Positions 10,468 to 20,450 of a stretch of DNA of 64,000 nucleotides are shown piece by piece; position 1 is the first letter of the stretch; each line of letters begins with the position of its first letter. The notes beneath the pieces were generated by a model. The model searched no databases. It saw only the letters and a program-made list of their open reading frames with translations, and had not been told where the DNA came from. The DNA is taken from positions 124,001-188,000 of the forward strand of contig JAUCEF010000008.1 in the NCBI GenBank assembly GCA_033558025.1. Reading direction: 5' to 3'. The translations under genes and the position numbers were made by a program. The DNA is from Phytophthora sp. 'mugwort' (taxonomy: Eukaryota; Oomycota; Peronosporomycetes; Peronosporales; Peronosporaceae).

Positions 10468-11190
10468 ATGTCGCGATTGCCGGGGTTAGGCATACTCACT
10501 ACGTCCACTATTAGGGCTCTGAACCGTTGTCATGCAGCCAAGTCTGCTGTGGATGTTATGGAAAAACCGCTGTGGTGGGTGGCGTCGATTGACTTTGATG
10601 TCGATCTTATTGTGGAAGACGAAACGCTGCCACCCAAGGTGGTGAGAATCCCGCTGTCAGAAAAGGTGAAATGCAGCATTGCATTGATTTATAAAACTAA
10701 GCGTAATCGCTAACTTGTATTATGCGCAGATGGATACGTTAGACAGCGTTGCTAAACGTTGCTTGGGAGACCACGCAATGATGGAAGTTATGACGAAGCT
10801 GTTTGGGGTGACGTAGTGGTCATTGATGCGTGTAATTGGGGTCATGTGGTTGACGGAATTTCGAGCATTACGGATGAGGCGCTGGTGAGTATGTTCGTCG
10901 GGGTAACATCCGAGCGAATTTTAATCCCGATTAATTGCAACAACAACCATTGGTGTGTGATAATGGTAAGGCTGGAAAACGTGCGAAGTGGCGTACTACG
11001 ATCCCATGATGTCAAATTACACTATGAGTGTTCGCGTCTGGCCCTACGAATTGTCGGCTACTTGCAACGGGTCTCTGACGCTACCAAGTGAGACCATTAT
11101 AACCAAGATGGGAGTCCAAGTTGATAGCTGCAACTGCGGGTATCTACGTTCTACTCGCCCAAGAGATGTTCTGCGGGTTGGAAGACGTAG
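10468..11190 (+). pseudogene. Ulp1/C48 cysteine protease of the MULE, broken
   Basis: Remnant of a SUMO-protease-like (C48) domain of the kind encoded by many MULEs. ERILIPINCNNNHWCVIMVR (about 10910-10970) gives the catalytic His region, YYDPMMSN (about 10990) the Asp region and VQVDSCNCG (about 11118-11144) the nucleophile region. The frame shifts at about 10715, between the His and Asp parts, and after the Cys. The amino segment (10468-10710) is open but of unknown function. Its position 3' of the transposase fits a second gene or carboxyl extension of the same transposon. Ends are approximate. Confidence 0.65.
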
Positions 11191-11484
11191 GTGAGCTACG
11201 TAGCAAGAGCTTACAGTATCTGCGATACCGCTACATACAAAAATGTCTGTCATGAATATATTCCCCTTTCCTCTCAATTAGACCGTAGCCTTCATGCTAA
11301 TGGCTTGTTTTCTGTCCTTCGCGTACATCGTTGGGGTATGTCTTGCTGCCTTTGTGTCCTTCACGTTTCCTTTAGTTTTCCTTGGCCACATAGTCACTTG
11401 GAGCGAACTGCCAGATCTCTGCTATCCGGATTATACGTACACCCCGCTGTCATCAAATGATGACAGAGCTCAGGCTTAATCTAG

Positions 11485-11558
11485 TCGGGCGCAGTCGGTG
11501 TCAGCGCCGTTCTTATCTGCTGCAATATCCTGGGATTTTGGAACCCTCGCATTTCATT
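11485..11558 (+). repeat. CAGTCGGG-rich insertion, copy B
   Basis: Matches 8891-8972 in the strings TCGGGCGCAGTCGG and TTGGAACCCTCGCATTTCATT. It lies between the MULE protease and the Harbinger element. Confidence 0.45.
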
Positions 11559-11745
11559 GGTATTCAGGCATTTACATTAGTTGCTCAGATTTTGCATAAA
11601 CTGGAAAAAAGGGGTACGGTTCCCCGATCCCAAAAACAAAAGTTGGGGATCGGAGCACGGAACCCAAACTGGGATTGAGGGTGACCTACCCAACTGCGTG
11701 CCATCGAACGATTGTGTGGGGGCTCCAACGACCGTCATTTCCAAA

Positions 11746-13149
11746 ATGGACTTCGAAACGCTTTTGCACCAGTTCGCTGGGTGTGAATGGAGGCCCCAAA
11801 CTGAAGCGGCACCTTCTAAGAGCGACAGAGAGAAAGCGATAGATCATCCAAGTGCACCGGCAGACGCCCACAACTCCAGCCCTAGTCATCCCAGCAACTG
11901 CGGTCACTCCGGCAGCTATGGCCACCTCGGCAGCTATGGCCACCTCGGCAGCTTTGGTCACCCCGAGAGCTTCGGTCACCGCGGGAGCTATGACCACTTC
12001 GGCAGCTGCGGCCACCTCGGCAGCTGCGGCTACCACATTAGCTCCAGCCAGCCCGGCAGCTCCGGCCACGACGGCGGCTACATCCACCACGGCAGCACGA
12101 ACAACAAACGACGCAAAAGACGTGGAGGAAGTGGCACACCAGCCTCAGCAAGACGGAGTTGTGGAGCCGTACACCGTCTTCAAAGCTCTTGAGCTGCGCA
12201 AAGAAGTTTACCGAAGAGGTCTTCGCCCAACCAAAAAGGGCCATCAAGCCAACTGCAGCAAGGCTATTTACATCACGCTACTTCGGAACTACGACAGAAC
12301 CAACCAACTGTACAGTGAAATCGCTCTCGGCAGTGGCAGCCAAAAACAAAAAGCGACGGCGGAGCAAACAACCAAGACGAAGCACTGCATGTTCAGCATC
12401 AACGTGTTTTTTTCGGATGAGTTCGCTCCTCGAATTGCTGAAAACAATGGACCCGTGTCGCGCAGTGATCTAGACAGGGGTGCTGTAAACGGAAGATCTC
12501 AGTTCTGGACCGATGTTGCGAGCAGTTTTACCGAAGACCGTTTGGAGTTCGGATGGCTGGTCGCGAGTCACCCCAAGTTCGGTGGCATCCGTCCCTCGAC
12601 TGTAACCGTGCACAGTGGCATCCTGCTTCGTGGCATGTGGGGAGAATCATGTCGAAGTACCAGCGTTGTCTGAGCAACTTTCACTCAGAATCAGGAACCC
12701 ATGCGCCAGATTTTATAGCTTTTGCTATGGCAGGATTGGCATTTTGTATTTGCACGTTTGGTTGAAGAAGAGACCGAACTTACTCGCCGTAGTGGCTGGT
12801 CGGCTGCCCAATGCTGCTCAAGTTGACACAATGAAGCCAAAGAGTCTCGTTGGCACGCCTGAAAAGCAATCATCCGGCTCAGCGACGGGGTCAACGCCGA
12901 ACAGAAAGAACGAGGAGTTGGAGCTCTTGCGCGAAATGGTAGGGTTAGTTCGTGGCGGAAATGCAGGTTCGCACGATGTGAATTCGAGATGATCTTCTTC
13001 GCCAGCTCAAGACAACGATCGATACTATTGGTTTACTTCAAGTGCAACTCCGTGATGCTACCGATGTTGATCAAGTAAATGATCTTCAAGCTGACCTCGT
13101 GTTTTTCGCTGGTTTTAAAAACAATATCAAAGAGGAGTTGCGTTGCTAG
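11746..13149 (+). pseudogene. Harbinger-associated DNA-binding-type protein, broken
   Basis: The frame opens at ATG 11746 (MDFETLLHQFAGCEW...). It passes through an Ala/Thr/Ser-rich stretch made by tandem 18-bp repeats and then an SAP-like segment (FKALELRKEVYRRGLRP). A domain follows with FWTDVASSFTEDRLEFGWL and a later ILYLHVWLKKRPNLLAVVAG. A carboxyl helical part includes LRQLKTTIDTIGLLQVQLRD and ends at the stop at 13147. Frame slips occur near 11855, 12650 and 12985. I infer the role from position beside the Harbinger transposase; the protein family is not one I can name exactly. Confidence 0.55.
11896..12080 (+). repeat. 18-bp tandem repeats within coding remnant
   Basis: About ten imperfect copies of a unit close to GGCCACCTCGGCAGCTAT. 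In one frame they read GHLGSY-like, in another ATSAA-like; the second joins the downstream conserved domain. Such repeats can slip, which may explain the frame change at their start. Confidence 0.8.
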
Positions 13150-13246
13150 TTGCTGGAGCGCCTCTTACGCATTTTGATTGTCCTCGCGTTCTCTTCGTTG
13201 CAAATTGTAAGTTGGGCGAATGGCGTGCTATCAGCGATACTTTGCA

Positions 13247-14212
13247 TCATGATGACACGAAGCAGGCGTTCGCTCCCACTCGAACGATGGAATCACTTGG
13301 GAGGTATGCAGCAGTCGTGCATTGGAAGTGCAGAGGCTCTATTTCGCTTGCGTTGACATGATCGTCCTTATCGTGCTGCAATCGTTCCGTGATACAAAAG
13401 TTGTGCAACTTCTGTGTGGCTAACACACGTTGAGTGGTGTGCTCAATGCTTGCTTCAATTGGGGCCCGGAAGATCCGCCACTTCAAAACCAGCAAGCGGA
13501 AAGCCATCTCCACTCTAATTCTTAGCTGGCTAAGATAGAAATTGAACGCGTCTCGATCAGAAGGAAGCTCCTTACCCGGAAATGGCGCCAGCAAATTGTT
13601 CCGACAGCACATGAGCATTGTCACCTAGAAAAAATACTCCGACTGGCAGTTTCTCCACTCGTTTGCTTAATCCGGTCTCTTCGCAGCTTACGAGATCGCT
13701 TACACTCCCAGGACCTACGGTTGGCACGTATGTAAACCGCGACTCGATGTCGCATACGCACTGGACATTGATCCCGAAGGTTTGGTAATGGTCGCTGAAG
13801 TACTTTCGCTGCCCAGTCCCCTGCGTATCCTTCTGCGTCGGCGCCTGGATACGACACAGTCAACCATCAATGCAGCCAATACGCCCCTCGAATACTCCAT
13901 AACTTCTCAGCAAGCTAAACCCACTGGTCATCGCTTCGATTTCGCTCTCGGTCTCCGGAAACGAAATGGCCAAGCTCGGATGAGTGAAACTCACGACTGC
14001 GTCGATACCTTTTTGCACTAGTCGATAATAGCTGGGAATCGACACGCCTGCAATGCGACGCACGTCGTGAAACGAGCCCCCCCCCAGCCAGACAGCGAAT
14101 CGTCATCTGGACTATATTTTCGCGGGATATGGCGCTGCGGTAATCGACAGAAAGGAACGGGGCGGTGATCTACACTAAATGCTCGAACGACCGTGAAGAC
14201 ATGCGGTAGCAC
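13247..14212 (-). pseudogene. Harbinger DDE transposase, broken
   Basis: PIF/Harbinger transposase (DDE_Tnp_4 type) remnant. Reading 14110 to 13247 it shows RRIAGVSIPSYYRLVQKGIDA, then SYGVFEGRIGCIDGW (the first catalytic Asp region, about 13865), a middle region readable in a different frame, and then LLAPFPGKELPSDRDAF. The last part, LSQLRIRVEMAFRLLVLKWRIF and VLATQKLHNFCI, is the usual end of the domain. At least two frame shifts (about 13860 and 13620) separate the parts. The true start is not visible. Homology is clear; activity is excluded. Confidence 0.8.
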
Positions 14213-14500
14213 GCGTCAAATGCGCCTTGGCGAAGAAGCCGCTCACTTTCTGCATTCCAGTCTAACCTTTCCCGAGTTAGCTTAGGCTTTCCCTTTCCTT
14301 AGCTGCAGGATTAGGTACAGCGCAATGAGCACTGTCCTACTTCGCTTGGATACGAGCGGAGCACGTATCACACACTGTCAGTTGCATGGAAGCTTCTCCC
14401 CAGCACAGGCCCTATATGTGTACGATAAACGGACAACAGACATCACAACGAATCGTCAACTACTGCGGCACACGCATCCAAGCACGAAATTTAGCTCATT

Positions 14501-14614
14501 CGTTAGCGAACAGCATCTACAGGGACAGGGGACGCACGTGCGACATTTTTCTTGAAGGTAAAAAGAAAAATGTCGCGCGTGCGTCCCCTGCCCTGTAGAT
14601 GCTGTTCGTTAACG
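14501..14614. repeat. Near-perfect inverted repeat (hairpin), arms about 52 bp
   Basis: Arms 14501-14553 and 14563-14614 are reverse complements apart from two substitutions and one single-base indel; the loop is nine bases. The arms include GAACAGCATCTACAGGG and GACGCACG(T/C)GCGACATTTTTCTT. This is the form of a fold-back MITE or two fused terminal repeats. No open reading frame uses it. Confidence 0.9.
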
Positions 14615-14640
14615 AGAGCGATATGCTCGCCAGCTCGACT

Positions 14641-14689
14641 GGTTGCCTGGTTGCCTGCTCGCCCGGTTGCCTGCTCGTCTGGTTGCCTT
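14641..14689 (+). repeat. GGTTGCCTG short tandem repeat
   Basis: Four to five imperfect copies of GGTTGCCTG, some separated by CTCG(C/T)(C/T) spacers, just beyond the right arm of the hairpin. Confidence 0.7.
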
Positions 14690-15335
14690 TTGTCGATGTG
14701 TGGCCCCTCCCAGCGACTCTCTGAGCGAGCCGCTAATACGGACATAAAATCGCAGTCTGCGTGAGATCGGTTCCTATCAGTGCCCAGCTACCCCTCGCCC
14801 TTGCCAACAAGGCTGGGATCCGTGCCTAGTAGATAAGAGCATCCCTCAGTCGGGGCATGTCGGGCGCAAATGTACTGTCTCATACCGACTGAATCGGTCG
14901 CAATAACACGTGCCATTAAACTATGCAAGTAAACCCGCCGCTGTTTGTCGCAACGTAAGTAGGTTGTGTGCGATTTGTAAGTAGGTATGTCTGATTGGTT
15001 GCACAACTAGCCGAGCGCCACCGCTACACTCGACGACAGATTCGATCAGCCACCCACGTTGAGCAACGTAACTCACTCGATTTTACGAGTTTGCGAACGC
15101 TATTTAAGTATGCTAGGGCCCTTATTAGGAGCAAGAAGGGGCTTGCGTTTACGCGCGCGATTTCGTAGTCGTTGGGGTGACTAGCATACAACGTGATGCT
15201 TTTGCCACGGCGACAAATTAGATCAGCCAAGAGCACCCATACAGAACACAAGTATAAAAGATGATGGTAGATTTACAAACGCTAGAAACTCGTAGTGTGC
15301 TGCGAGCGGTTAATGCGAGACGCTCACTTCACAAG

Positions 15336-15940
15336 ATGCCAAGGGCCAGAAAGCTGCCCCCCCCCCCCGCTAAGAAGCAGCCGCCCGCGAAGAAGCGGCC
15401 ACCAGCCAAGAAGAAGCCCAGGCTCACGTCCCGCGAACGGGGGCGAATTGAAGGTCTGCACCTGGCAGGAGTGAGCGCCCGAGACATAGCGAACGTGAGG
15501 GCGCGTTGCAGACACACCGTCAGCCGTGTCATTTCCCCGCCCCTCCCACGACGTCCAAGCGACCAGGAGGCTCGTGCGTACAGCCGCCAAGGGGAGTTTA
15601 TAGCCGGTAGGCTCAAGGCCGAGCTGCAGATCTCCGTCTTGGTGCGCACCACTCAGCGCACCCTGGGGAGGGTGGACTGGCTCGTGTACACCAAAATGGA
15701 GAACACGTTGCCCCTCTCGCCCGAGAACATGAGGGTGCACAAAGCCTGTGCAGGCGATATGCTGGTGAGGAAGGACGCTGGGTCCGTCTGGGACTCTATC
15801 ATATTCTCGGAATAGAAAAAAGTGGAAACTTGACGGACCCGACGGCTTTCAGTACTACTCGCGAGACCTGCGAAAACCGCCCCGACAGACCAAACGCAGG
15901 CAAGCAGGTGGCGGGTCCATCATGTCCGAGTCTAAGTTAG
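15336..15940 (+). pseudogene. Tc1-type transposase fragment
   Basis: Starts at ATG 15336 with a Lys/Pro-rich tail (PPAKKRPPAKKKP). A helix-turn-helix follows (LTSRERGRIEGLHLAGVSARDIANV), and then a region ending SVWDSIIFSE, where the first catalytic acidic residue of Tc1 elements lies. A one-base slip after the stop at 15813 restores the next family block (KKWKLDGPDGFQYY, then PPRQTKRRQAGGGS). Homology stops at about 15925, so the second half of the transposase is absent. No terminal repeats were found. It is a truncated, inactive copy. Confidence 0.75.
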
Positions 15941-16007
15941 ACACAGACACAAATCAGCCAGCCATGAACCATGACCTCACGACGGTGCTGAGCATGCGCC
16001 AGAGGAG

Positions 16008-16500
16008 ATGTCGTACCACCAACTCGCGCTCGACGGCCGCCTCTCGCCCGCGACCTCGAACATGTTCGGCGTCAACTCGCCAATGCATTCGCCGCTCAAG
16101 GTGCCAGCACCGCACTCCCCGGACTCGGTGCGCCAGCTGCCGCTCGCTCTCGGTCTCCAGACGGCGGCCTTCGAGCAGTTCGACTTCCCCTGGCACTGAG
16201 TCGTTGAAGTGGCGACCCACTTTGCGCTCCAGCGACAAACTGCGCATTTCGCCAATCAGTATGCACAGGTCCTTCTGCGTCGTCGCGCCGCCGCCTCGCA
16301 GGACAACTACACAGGAGACGACGTACGCCACATGCAGAGGCAGCTGCGCGTGATCGGACTCGCCTGCGTCTTTATGGCGGCCAAGATCGAGGAGGTGCAT
16401 CCCCCCACGGCGGCGGAACTCGTCGCCTTCTTGGTCGAGCGTGGAGGTATCCAATTGGCAGCAGAAGATCTCGCACGTCTTGAAGTGGATAACGTTGTAG
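16008..16500 (+). pseudogene. Cyclin box fragment (mitotic-type cyclin)
   Basis: The segment 16196-16445 reads VVEVATHFALQRQTAHFANQ and then RQLRVIGLACVFMAAKIEEVHPP. This is the core of the cyclin amino-terminal fold of A/B/E cyclins (the VA..F.L...T...A and the ..AAKIEE motifs). An upstream frame at 16008-16199 (LPLALGLQTAAFEQFDFPWH) could be part of the regulatory amino end, but a stop lies between them. The gene is cut off before the second half of the cyclin fold, where sequence antiparallel to an ECM29-like fragment begins. I read it as a gene fragment, not a working cyclin. Confidence 0.7.
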
Positions 16501-16509
16501 TATGTGGAG

Positions 16510-17798
16510 AGAGAACCATGCCTTCTGGAGAACTTTTCAGTGCCAAACATCAACTGACACCAGAGTTGCAGCATCATAGGTAAGACATTCGTTGCTGCGT
16601 TGGATGTTGACAGCAAAGCCTGTGTCTGGGGTATGCTTGGATCGGCCAAGCGCGTTCGGTTAGCCAACAACTTTGCATCGGCGCCTTCAAAAGCACCAGA
16701 ACCTTGAGCCACTTGACTTCCAATCACCAATGTCACCAGTCAGCGTATTGCATCAGCATCCTTCAACTCCTCTTCCTCGTACTTGATCACACGCGACAGC
16801 TGCTCGTCGCTAAATGCCTTCACTGCGGATGGAAAGAAGCACCACCCACGATATAGAGAGGGACATTGAGCTTCGTGGGAATCTCCATCTCTTTCACAAG
16901 CTTCAGGGCGTTCAACTGACGTTCGTAAAAAGCCTCGCGCATTAACTCAGTCACCTTTGCCCGACGTAGTAGCTCCACTCGTGGCGTCATCAATCCATAC
17001 GTCATTGCGTCCGCAGTAGCCAAGGACGGCGGTTCATACAGCACCAAATCCAGCAAAACGTCCAGCAGCACGTGGAGATTGGCGTCGTTCTCGTTCGAAT
17101 ACTCCACCCCATCGTCAGTTAGCAGCGCCTTATCTTGTTGCTGCTGCTCCTATCGTTCTCCGTCAGCTTCAGCTGCCTTCTTTTTGCTAGGTGCTACAAC
17201 CGAAGCACTGAAAGGTAGCGCGCGCACAAGCAACCTGAAGACTGTTTCCTGATTAGCAGACGAAAAGCTCGAGATTTTTGTGACAGTCGCTGTCAATACC
17301 CTCATCTGCTCCTCCGCCGACGGGCCTCGAATCCCAGCTTTGAATCGGCATAGCAAACCAGCATTAGCAAATGAGCGAAATGTTATCGACATATGAAGAT
17401 TTTTCTCCCCAAACGATAAAGAGCAGAGCGAGATCGTACTAGAGGACGGAGAGCTCCTCACGCTGCAGCACTTAGCAGGGCACATTCAGCGGTAGCACGG
17501 GGCGAGTTAGTGCCTGGAGGCGTGTCTTGATGTGGGAAATCACTTGCAGGATCTGGTCATCTAGTAAAATTTATTTGTTAGTAAACGTGTTTTCCTTATT
17601 GTAATCCTTGGATTCATTCATTCAGGCAACCTTGTCCTTAAGTTGCAGCTCCAGCGGCGTCGCGAGGTAGCGCGGAAAAAGCGGGAGCAGCTGCGGCAGC
17701 AGCGACTGCAGCACCTGCAGCATGCGCTCGTCATCCACGCTTGCGAGGCGCAACAGCACGCGGTCTAACGCCGCCACGTCCTTCTGGAGATCCACCAT
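16510..17798 (-). pseudogene. ECM29: ECM29-like proteasome adaptor, amino-terminal fragment
   Basis: ECM29 is a HEAT-repeat protein that binds the 26S proteasome. From ATG 17798 the first exon reads ALDRVLLRLASVDDERMLQ and ends at about 17632. A 70-bp intron (GTTGCC...TTACTAG) follows. The next exon continues ILQVISHIKTRLQALTRPVLPLNV, the block near the amino end of ECM29. Later parts are in other frames (FRSFANAGLLCRF at about 17370; a leucine-rich block at 17100-17020; REAFYERQLNALKLVKEMEIPTK at about 16935-16870; IGSQVAQGSG... near 16720). Stops and shifts separate them. Only the first 350 or so of a roughly 1,700-residue protein are present, ending against the cyclin fragment, so this is a truncated pseudogene. 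Confidence 0.7.
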
Positions 17799-18110
17799 CT
17801 CGAGTGCGGAATCGAAAGTGAAAGGGGAGATGCAAATAAAGCGCCACGTCAGAATCAGATTCAGAATGATGGTCGATTACGCAGCAATCTGATTCTGGCG
17901 GAAAACGTCAAATTCTAGTGTTGAGCACTCCTCATTAAGAGCAGCACGCCATCGTGAGCTTCGAGAATGAAGAGGTAATGATCTGATAAAGCTGCAGGAG
18001 TCTGGTGGTCTCGTGACGAGCAAGGAGTAAATGCGAGCTGGTCGAAGTTACCAGTCGAAACCCCTTATTTTAGTGTTTATTTTCGAGATTGCACCTTATA
18101 TTACTGACCG
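17799..18110. other. Intergenic stretch, no gene seen
   Basis: Lies between the divergent ECM29-like fragment and the SR-protein gene. Apart from the initiator-like site at its right end nothing is recognised. Confidence 0.5.
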
Positions 18111-18124
18111 GTCATTATTTGGCC
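18111..18124 (+). promoter_or_regulatory. Oomycete initiator/FPR-like core promoter
   Basis: GTCATTATTTGGCC resembles the oomycete initiator (TCATT) joined to the flanking promoter region (ATTTGGC). It ends 24 bp before the ATG of the SR protein, the expected position for the short 5' leaders of these organisms. Confidence 0.5.
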
Positions 18125-18148
18125 TCAACAAGTTAGTGACCTGCTGGC

Positions 18149-18875
18149 ATGGGAATCGAGGAGCAGGCTCTGGTGGCGAAGGAGGAGGCCTGTCGTGTGT
18201 ATGTGGGGAACCTGCTGCCCAAAGCCAAGGAGATTCACCTCACGAGCAAGTTCGCCCACTTTGGGACGATCCACAGCGTCTGGATCGCGCGCAGGGTAAT
18301 GGCGACGATGTTTATGCCCGCGTGAGCCTTGTGACTATGATTCTGATGCTTTCAATGCAGCCTCCAGGCTTTGCCTTTCTGCGGTTTGCGAGTCCTGACG
18401 CGGCCCGCGAGCGGTGTACGCGTGTCGGGAGGATGGGGCTATGGAGATCCTGGGGAAGGTTGTACGCGTGCAAATGGCTGGGGATAAGGACAGGAAGTAC
18501 CAGAGCAGATTAAGACTCGAAACAGCGACGAGAATGGAGATGAAAATGCAGTGCAGAGTGGTCACAGTGGAACTCGCAGCTCCAGACGCCGTGAGAGGTC
18601 GGACGACAGCCACGCGTGCGTTCGATGCAGACGCAGACAGTGATGGGGGAGAGATACATCGCGTGAGCGAGAATGAACGGCATCGTACGCATCGTAGAAG
18701 ATCAAGGAGCCCCAACTATGGTCGTAAGAGGTATGAAGACCGAGCAAGATCCAGGTCGAGATCGGAACTTAGAAGGCGAAGTTGGTCCAGACGGAGTAAT
18801 CCGAGTCGTAGCAGAAGTCGAAGTCGGGATCGTCGAAGACACGAGCGAGAAAGGAAGAGCAGGAGTCGACGGTAG
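18149..18875 (+). CDS. SR-type splicing factor (RRM plus RS domain), one frame slip
   Basis: Exon 1 (18149-18295) gives an RRM start with RVYVGNLLPKAKE (RNP2). A 65-bp intron (18296-18360, GTAATG...TGCAG) keeps the phase. Exon 2 begins PPGFAFLRFASPDAARE (RNP1). One base is then missing at about 18410. After it the frame continues ILGKVVRVQMAGDKDR and ends in an Arg/Ser domain (RARSRSRSELRRRSWSRRSN and similar) with a stop at 18873. SR proteins bind pre-mRNA through the RRM and recruit the spliceosome through the RS tail. A typical promoter lies just upstream and the rest is well preserved, so the slip could be a sequence error or a very recent mutation. Confidence 0.8.
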
Positions 18876-19091
18876 AAAAGGAATAAGGTACCGTACGTAC
18901 TTCCAAATCTCTCGGAAGATATTGTGCAAGAAGCTAAGGCTCCGGCTGCATCACAACTAAAACCTTTTGCAGTTCACTATGGACGGTCCTGACTCGTCGT
19001 ATTCGATCGAATACTTCCCTATTTTTTCTGAACGGAGGAAGTACCCATTGTGCACGAGGAGCATTGCTATGTAGATGGCATGTTCTTGGAT

Positions 19092-19608
19092 CTAGCCTTC
19101 ATACGCTGAGACAGAGTACAAGACTTCATCGTTAGGGGTCCAAGACAGCACCGGTACTGTAGCTAGTGCTGGAGATAGTTTGCACAGCTGCAATGCTGAT
19201 ATGTATGGGAGGTTCGTGGTAGTTCTCGTACACCATCTGGGCCATCGCTCGCGATTGGGCTTGGGATTAAGCGCGATCCCGGTCAGCAGCACCTCGGAGT
19301 CACGTGCAGCTCGTTGTTAAGTGTGTGATGCCAGACCTTCTTTATGTCGTTCCAATTCTTAACGACGTCGTGCTTCGTTGGGTGCCGCTGGCTCAGGATG
19401 TCACACTTGGACTGGGCTTCGTCATCGAAGTACAGTCTTTCAGGTCGATACTGACCTCGATGCTTGACTGCTGGGGCGGCCTGGTGGGTGGGACGTCGTC
19501 GCCAGCGAGTCCATCGTTGATCAGGCTGGAGCCGTTATCTATCTCCACTGCTTGAGCGTTAATGCTTTTGATGCAGACCTTGTCCGGGAAGGCAGCAAGT
19601 TTTTTCAT
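19092..19608 (-). pseudogene. Actin-like pseudogene, amino-terminal half
   Basis: From 19608 the frame holds VEIDNGSSLINDGLAGDDVP, a diverged form of the actin nucleotide-binding start (DNGSG...AGDD). A shifted frame continues with FDDEAQSKCDILSQRHP and NWNDIKKVWHHTLNNELHV, matching the next actin block. The final frame has LLTGIALNPKPNRER and ends SVSAYEG and a stop at 19092. That corresponds to roughly the first 170 of 375 actin residues. Two frame changes and many replacements at normally invariant positions show a dead copy. Actin itself is beyond doubt as the source; it could also derive from an actin-related protein. Confidence 0.8.
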
Positions 19609-20450
19609 TATTCGCGAAAAGTGAGTACAAGTTGAAGTTTCCTTTCAAGCTTGACTATCCCAGCGTGTTCAAAATACAATAGAATATGTGGCCGCCGAGC
19701 ACGTGAATTTCCAGCAAATATTTCACTTCACTCACGCGGCCAGAGCACACTTACGTTACTACCCCCTTCAGTCTCTGCTGCCAGTCCCGACGACTACCGC
19801 TCCACCCGAAGATACGCCCCCCCCTCTCCCCCCCCTCCCGCCCATCGTCTGCGAGGCAAGAAAGCCACAAAGTACTCACGGGCCTGCGAAAAAGAAGGCG
19901 GAGAACGGGAAGTTCTGTGTTCTTTGGCTGGACCACCCGCCCGTGTTTGTCGAGTTCGTCGAGTTCATCCTTGACAACATCTTGGTTGATGAGGGCAATG
20001 TCAAAGTTGAATGACTTGTCAGGAAACTCGATCACGCCACCAACGCCGCCCTTCAGACACTTGCTGTTGATACCTTTCAACGTTCTACTTGTACCTTAAC
20101 TTGCAAGAAGCGAAAGATTCATTCAAACCAGAGACAATGTAACGCGAATTTTGTGATGCTATTAGTCCTGGTTTCTGCTAGAAAAGGCGAGATACTGGCC
20201 GATCAATCGGAATCAACGAACTTGGGCCATGGAGCATGGAAATCGATGTGCAATCCAGCAATTCATCGCTCAAAGACTCACTCTCCCAGTCGTGTATTAA
20301 CTTGCTCTCGGTGTCCACCGGACTTTCATCGTCAGCGTCTCTGCCTGTTTCCCGTGACGATCACTGCACACCGTCGTGTCGATAAAGTTGGAAGAAGTCT
20401 TCATCCAAATCCCTTTTGCTGAGCTGCTCGTCTGTTTCTCTTCCACTTCT
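19609..20450. other. Stretch without a recognised gene
   Basis: A minus-strand segment (20080-19880, containing FPDKSFNFDIALINQDVVKD) ends at a GTGAGT donor-like site and looks coding, but I cannot connect it to other exons or to a family. A plus-strand frame at 19688-20014 is Pro-rich over a C-rich tract. Nothing further is supported. Confidence 0.4.

Larger units (their letters stand above)
7108..11190 (+). mobile_element. Degenerate MULE (Mutator-like) with Ulp1-type protease
   Basis: A decayed Mutator-superfamily DNA transposon. In order on the plus strand it carries a FAR1-like zinc-binding amino end (7108-7704), a MULE transposase core (8223-8722), a degenerate SWIM zinc finger (about 9415-9480), a carboxyl tail (to 10173) and a separate C48/Ulp1-like protease (10468-11190). 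Frames are broken many times and at least two non-coding insertions interrupt the transposase. Terminal inverted repeats were not found, so the outer limits are those of the coding remnants only. Confidence 0.75.
11746..14212. mobile_element. Degenerate PIF/Harbinger element
   Basis: Two convergent coding remnants form a Harbinger-type transposon: a plus-strand DNA-binding partner (11746-13149) and a minus-strand DDE transposase (13247-14212), 97 bp apart. Harbinger elements usually carry exactly this pair. Both reading frames are broken, so this copy is dead. Terminal inverted repeats and the 3-bp target duplication could not be identified by eye. Confidence 0.65.
14213..15335. other. Non-coding stretch with hairpin and short tandem repeats
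   Basis: No supported gene. It contains the long inverted repeat at 14501-14614 and the GGTTGCCTG tandem at 14641-14689. A further 600 bp shows no recognisable content. Confidence 0.5.

Noticed and set aside
15954..16736. Single 260-codon minus-strand gene
   Set aside because: Its right part is ECM29-like and its left part is the reverse complement of the cyclin box, so the frame crosses a junction by chance.
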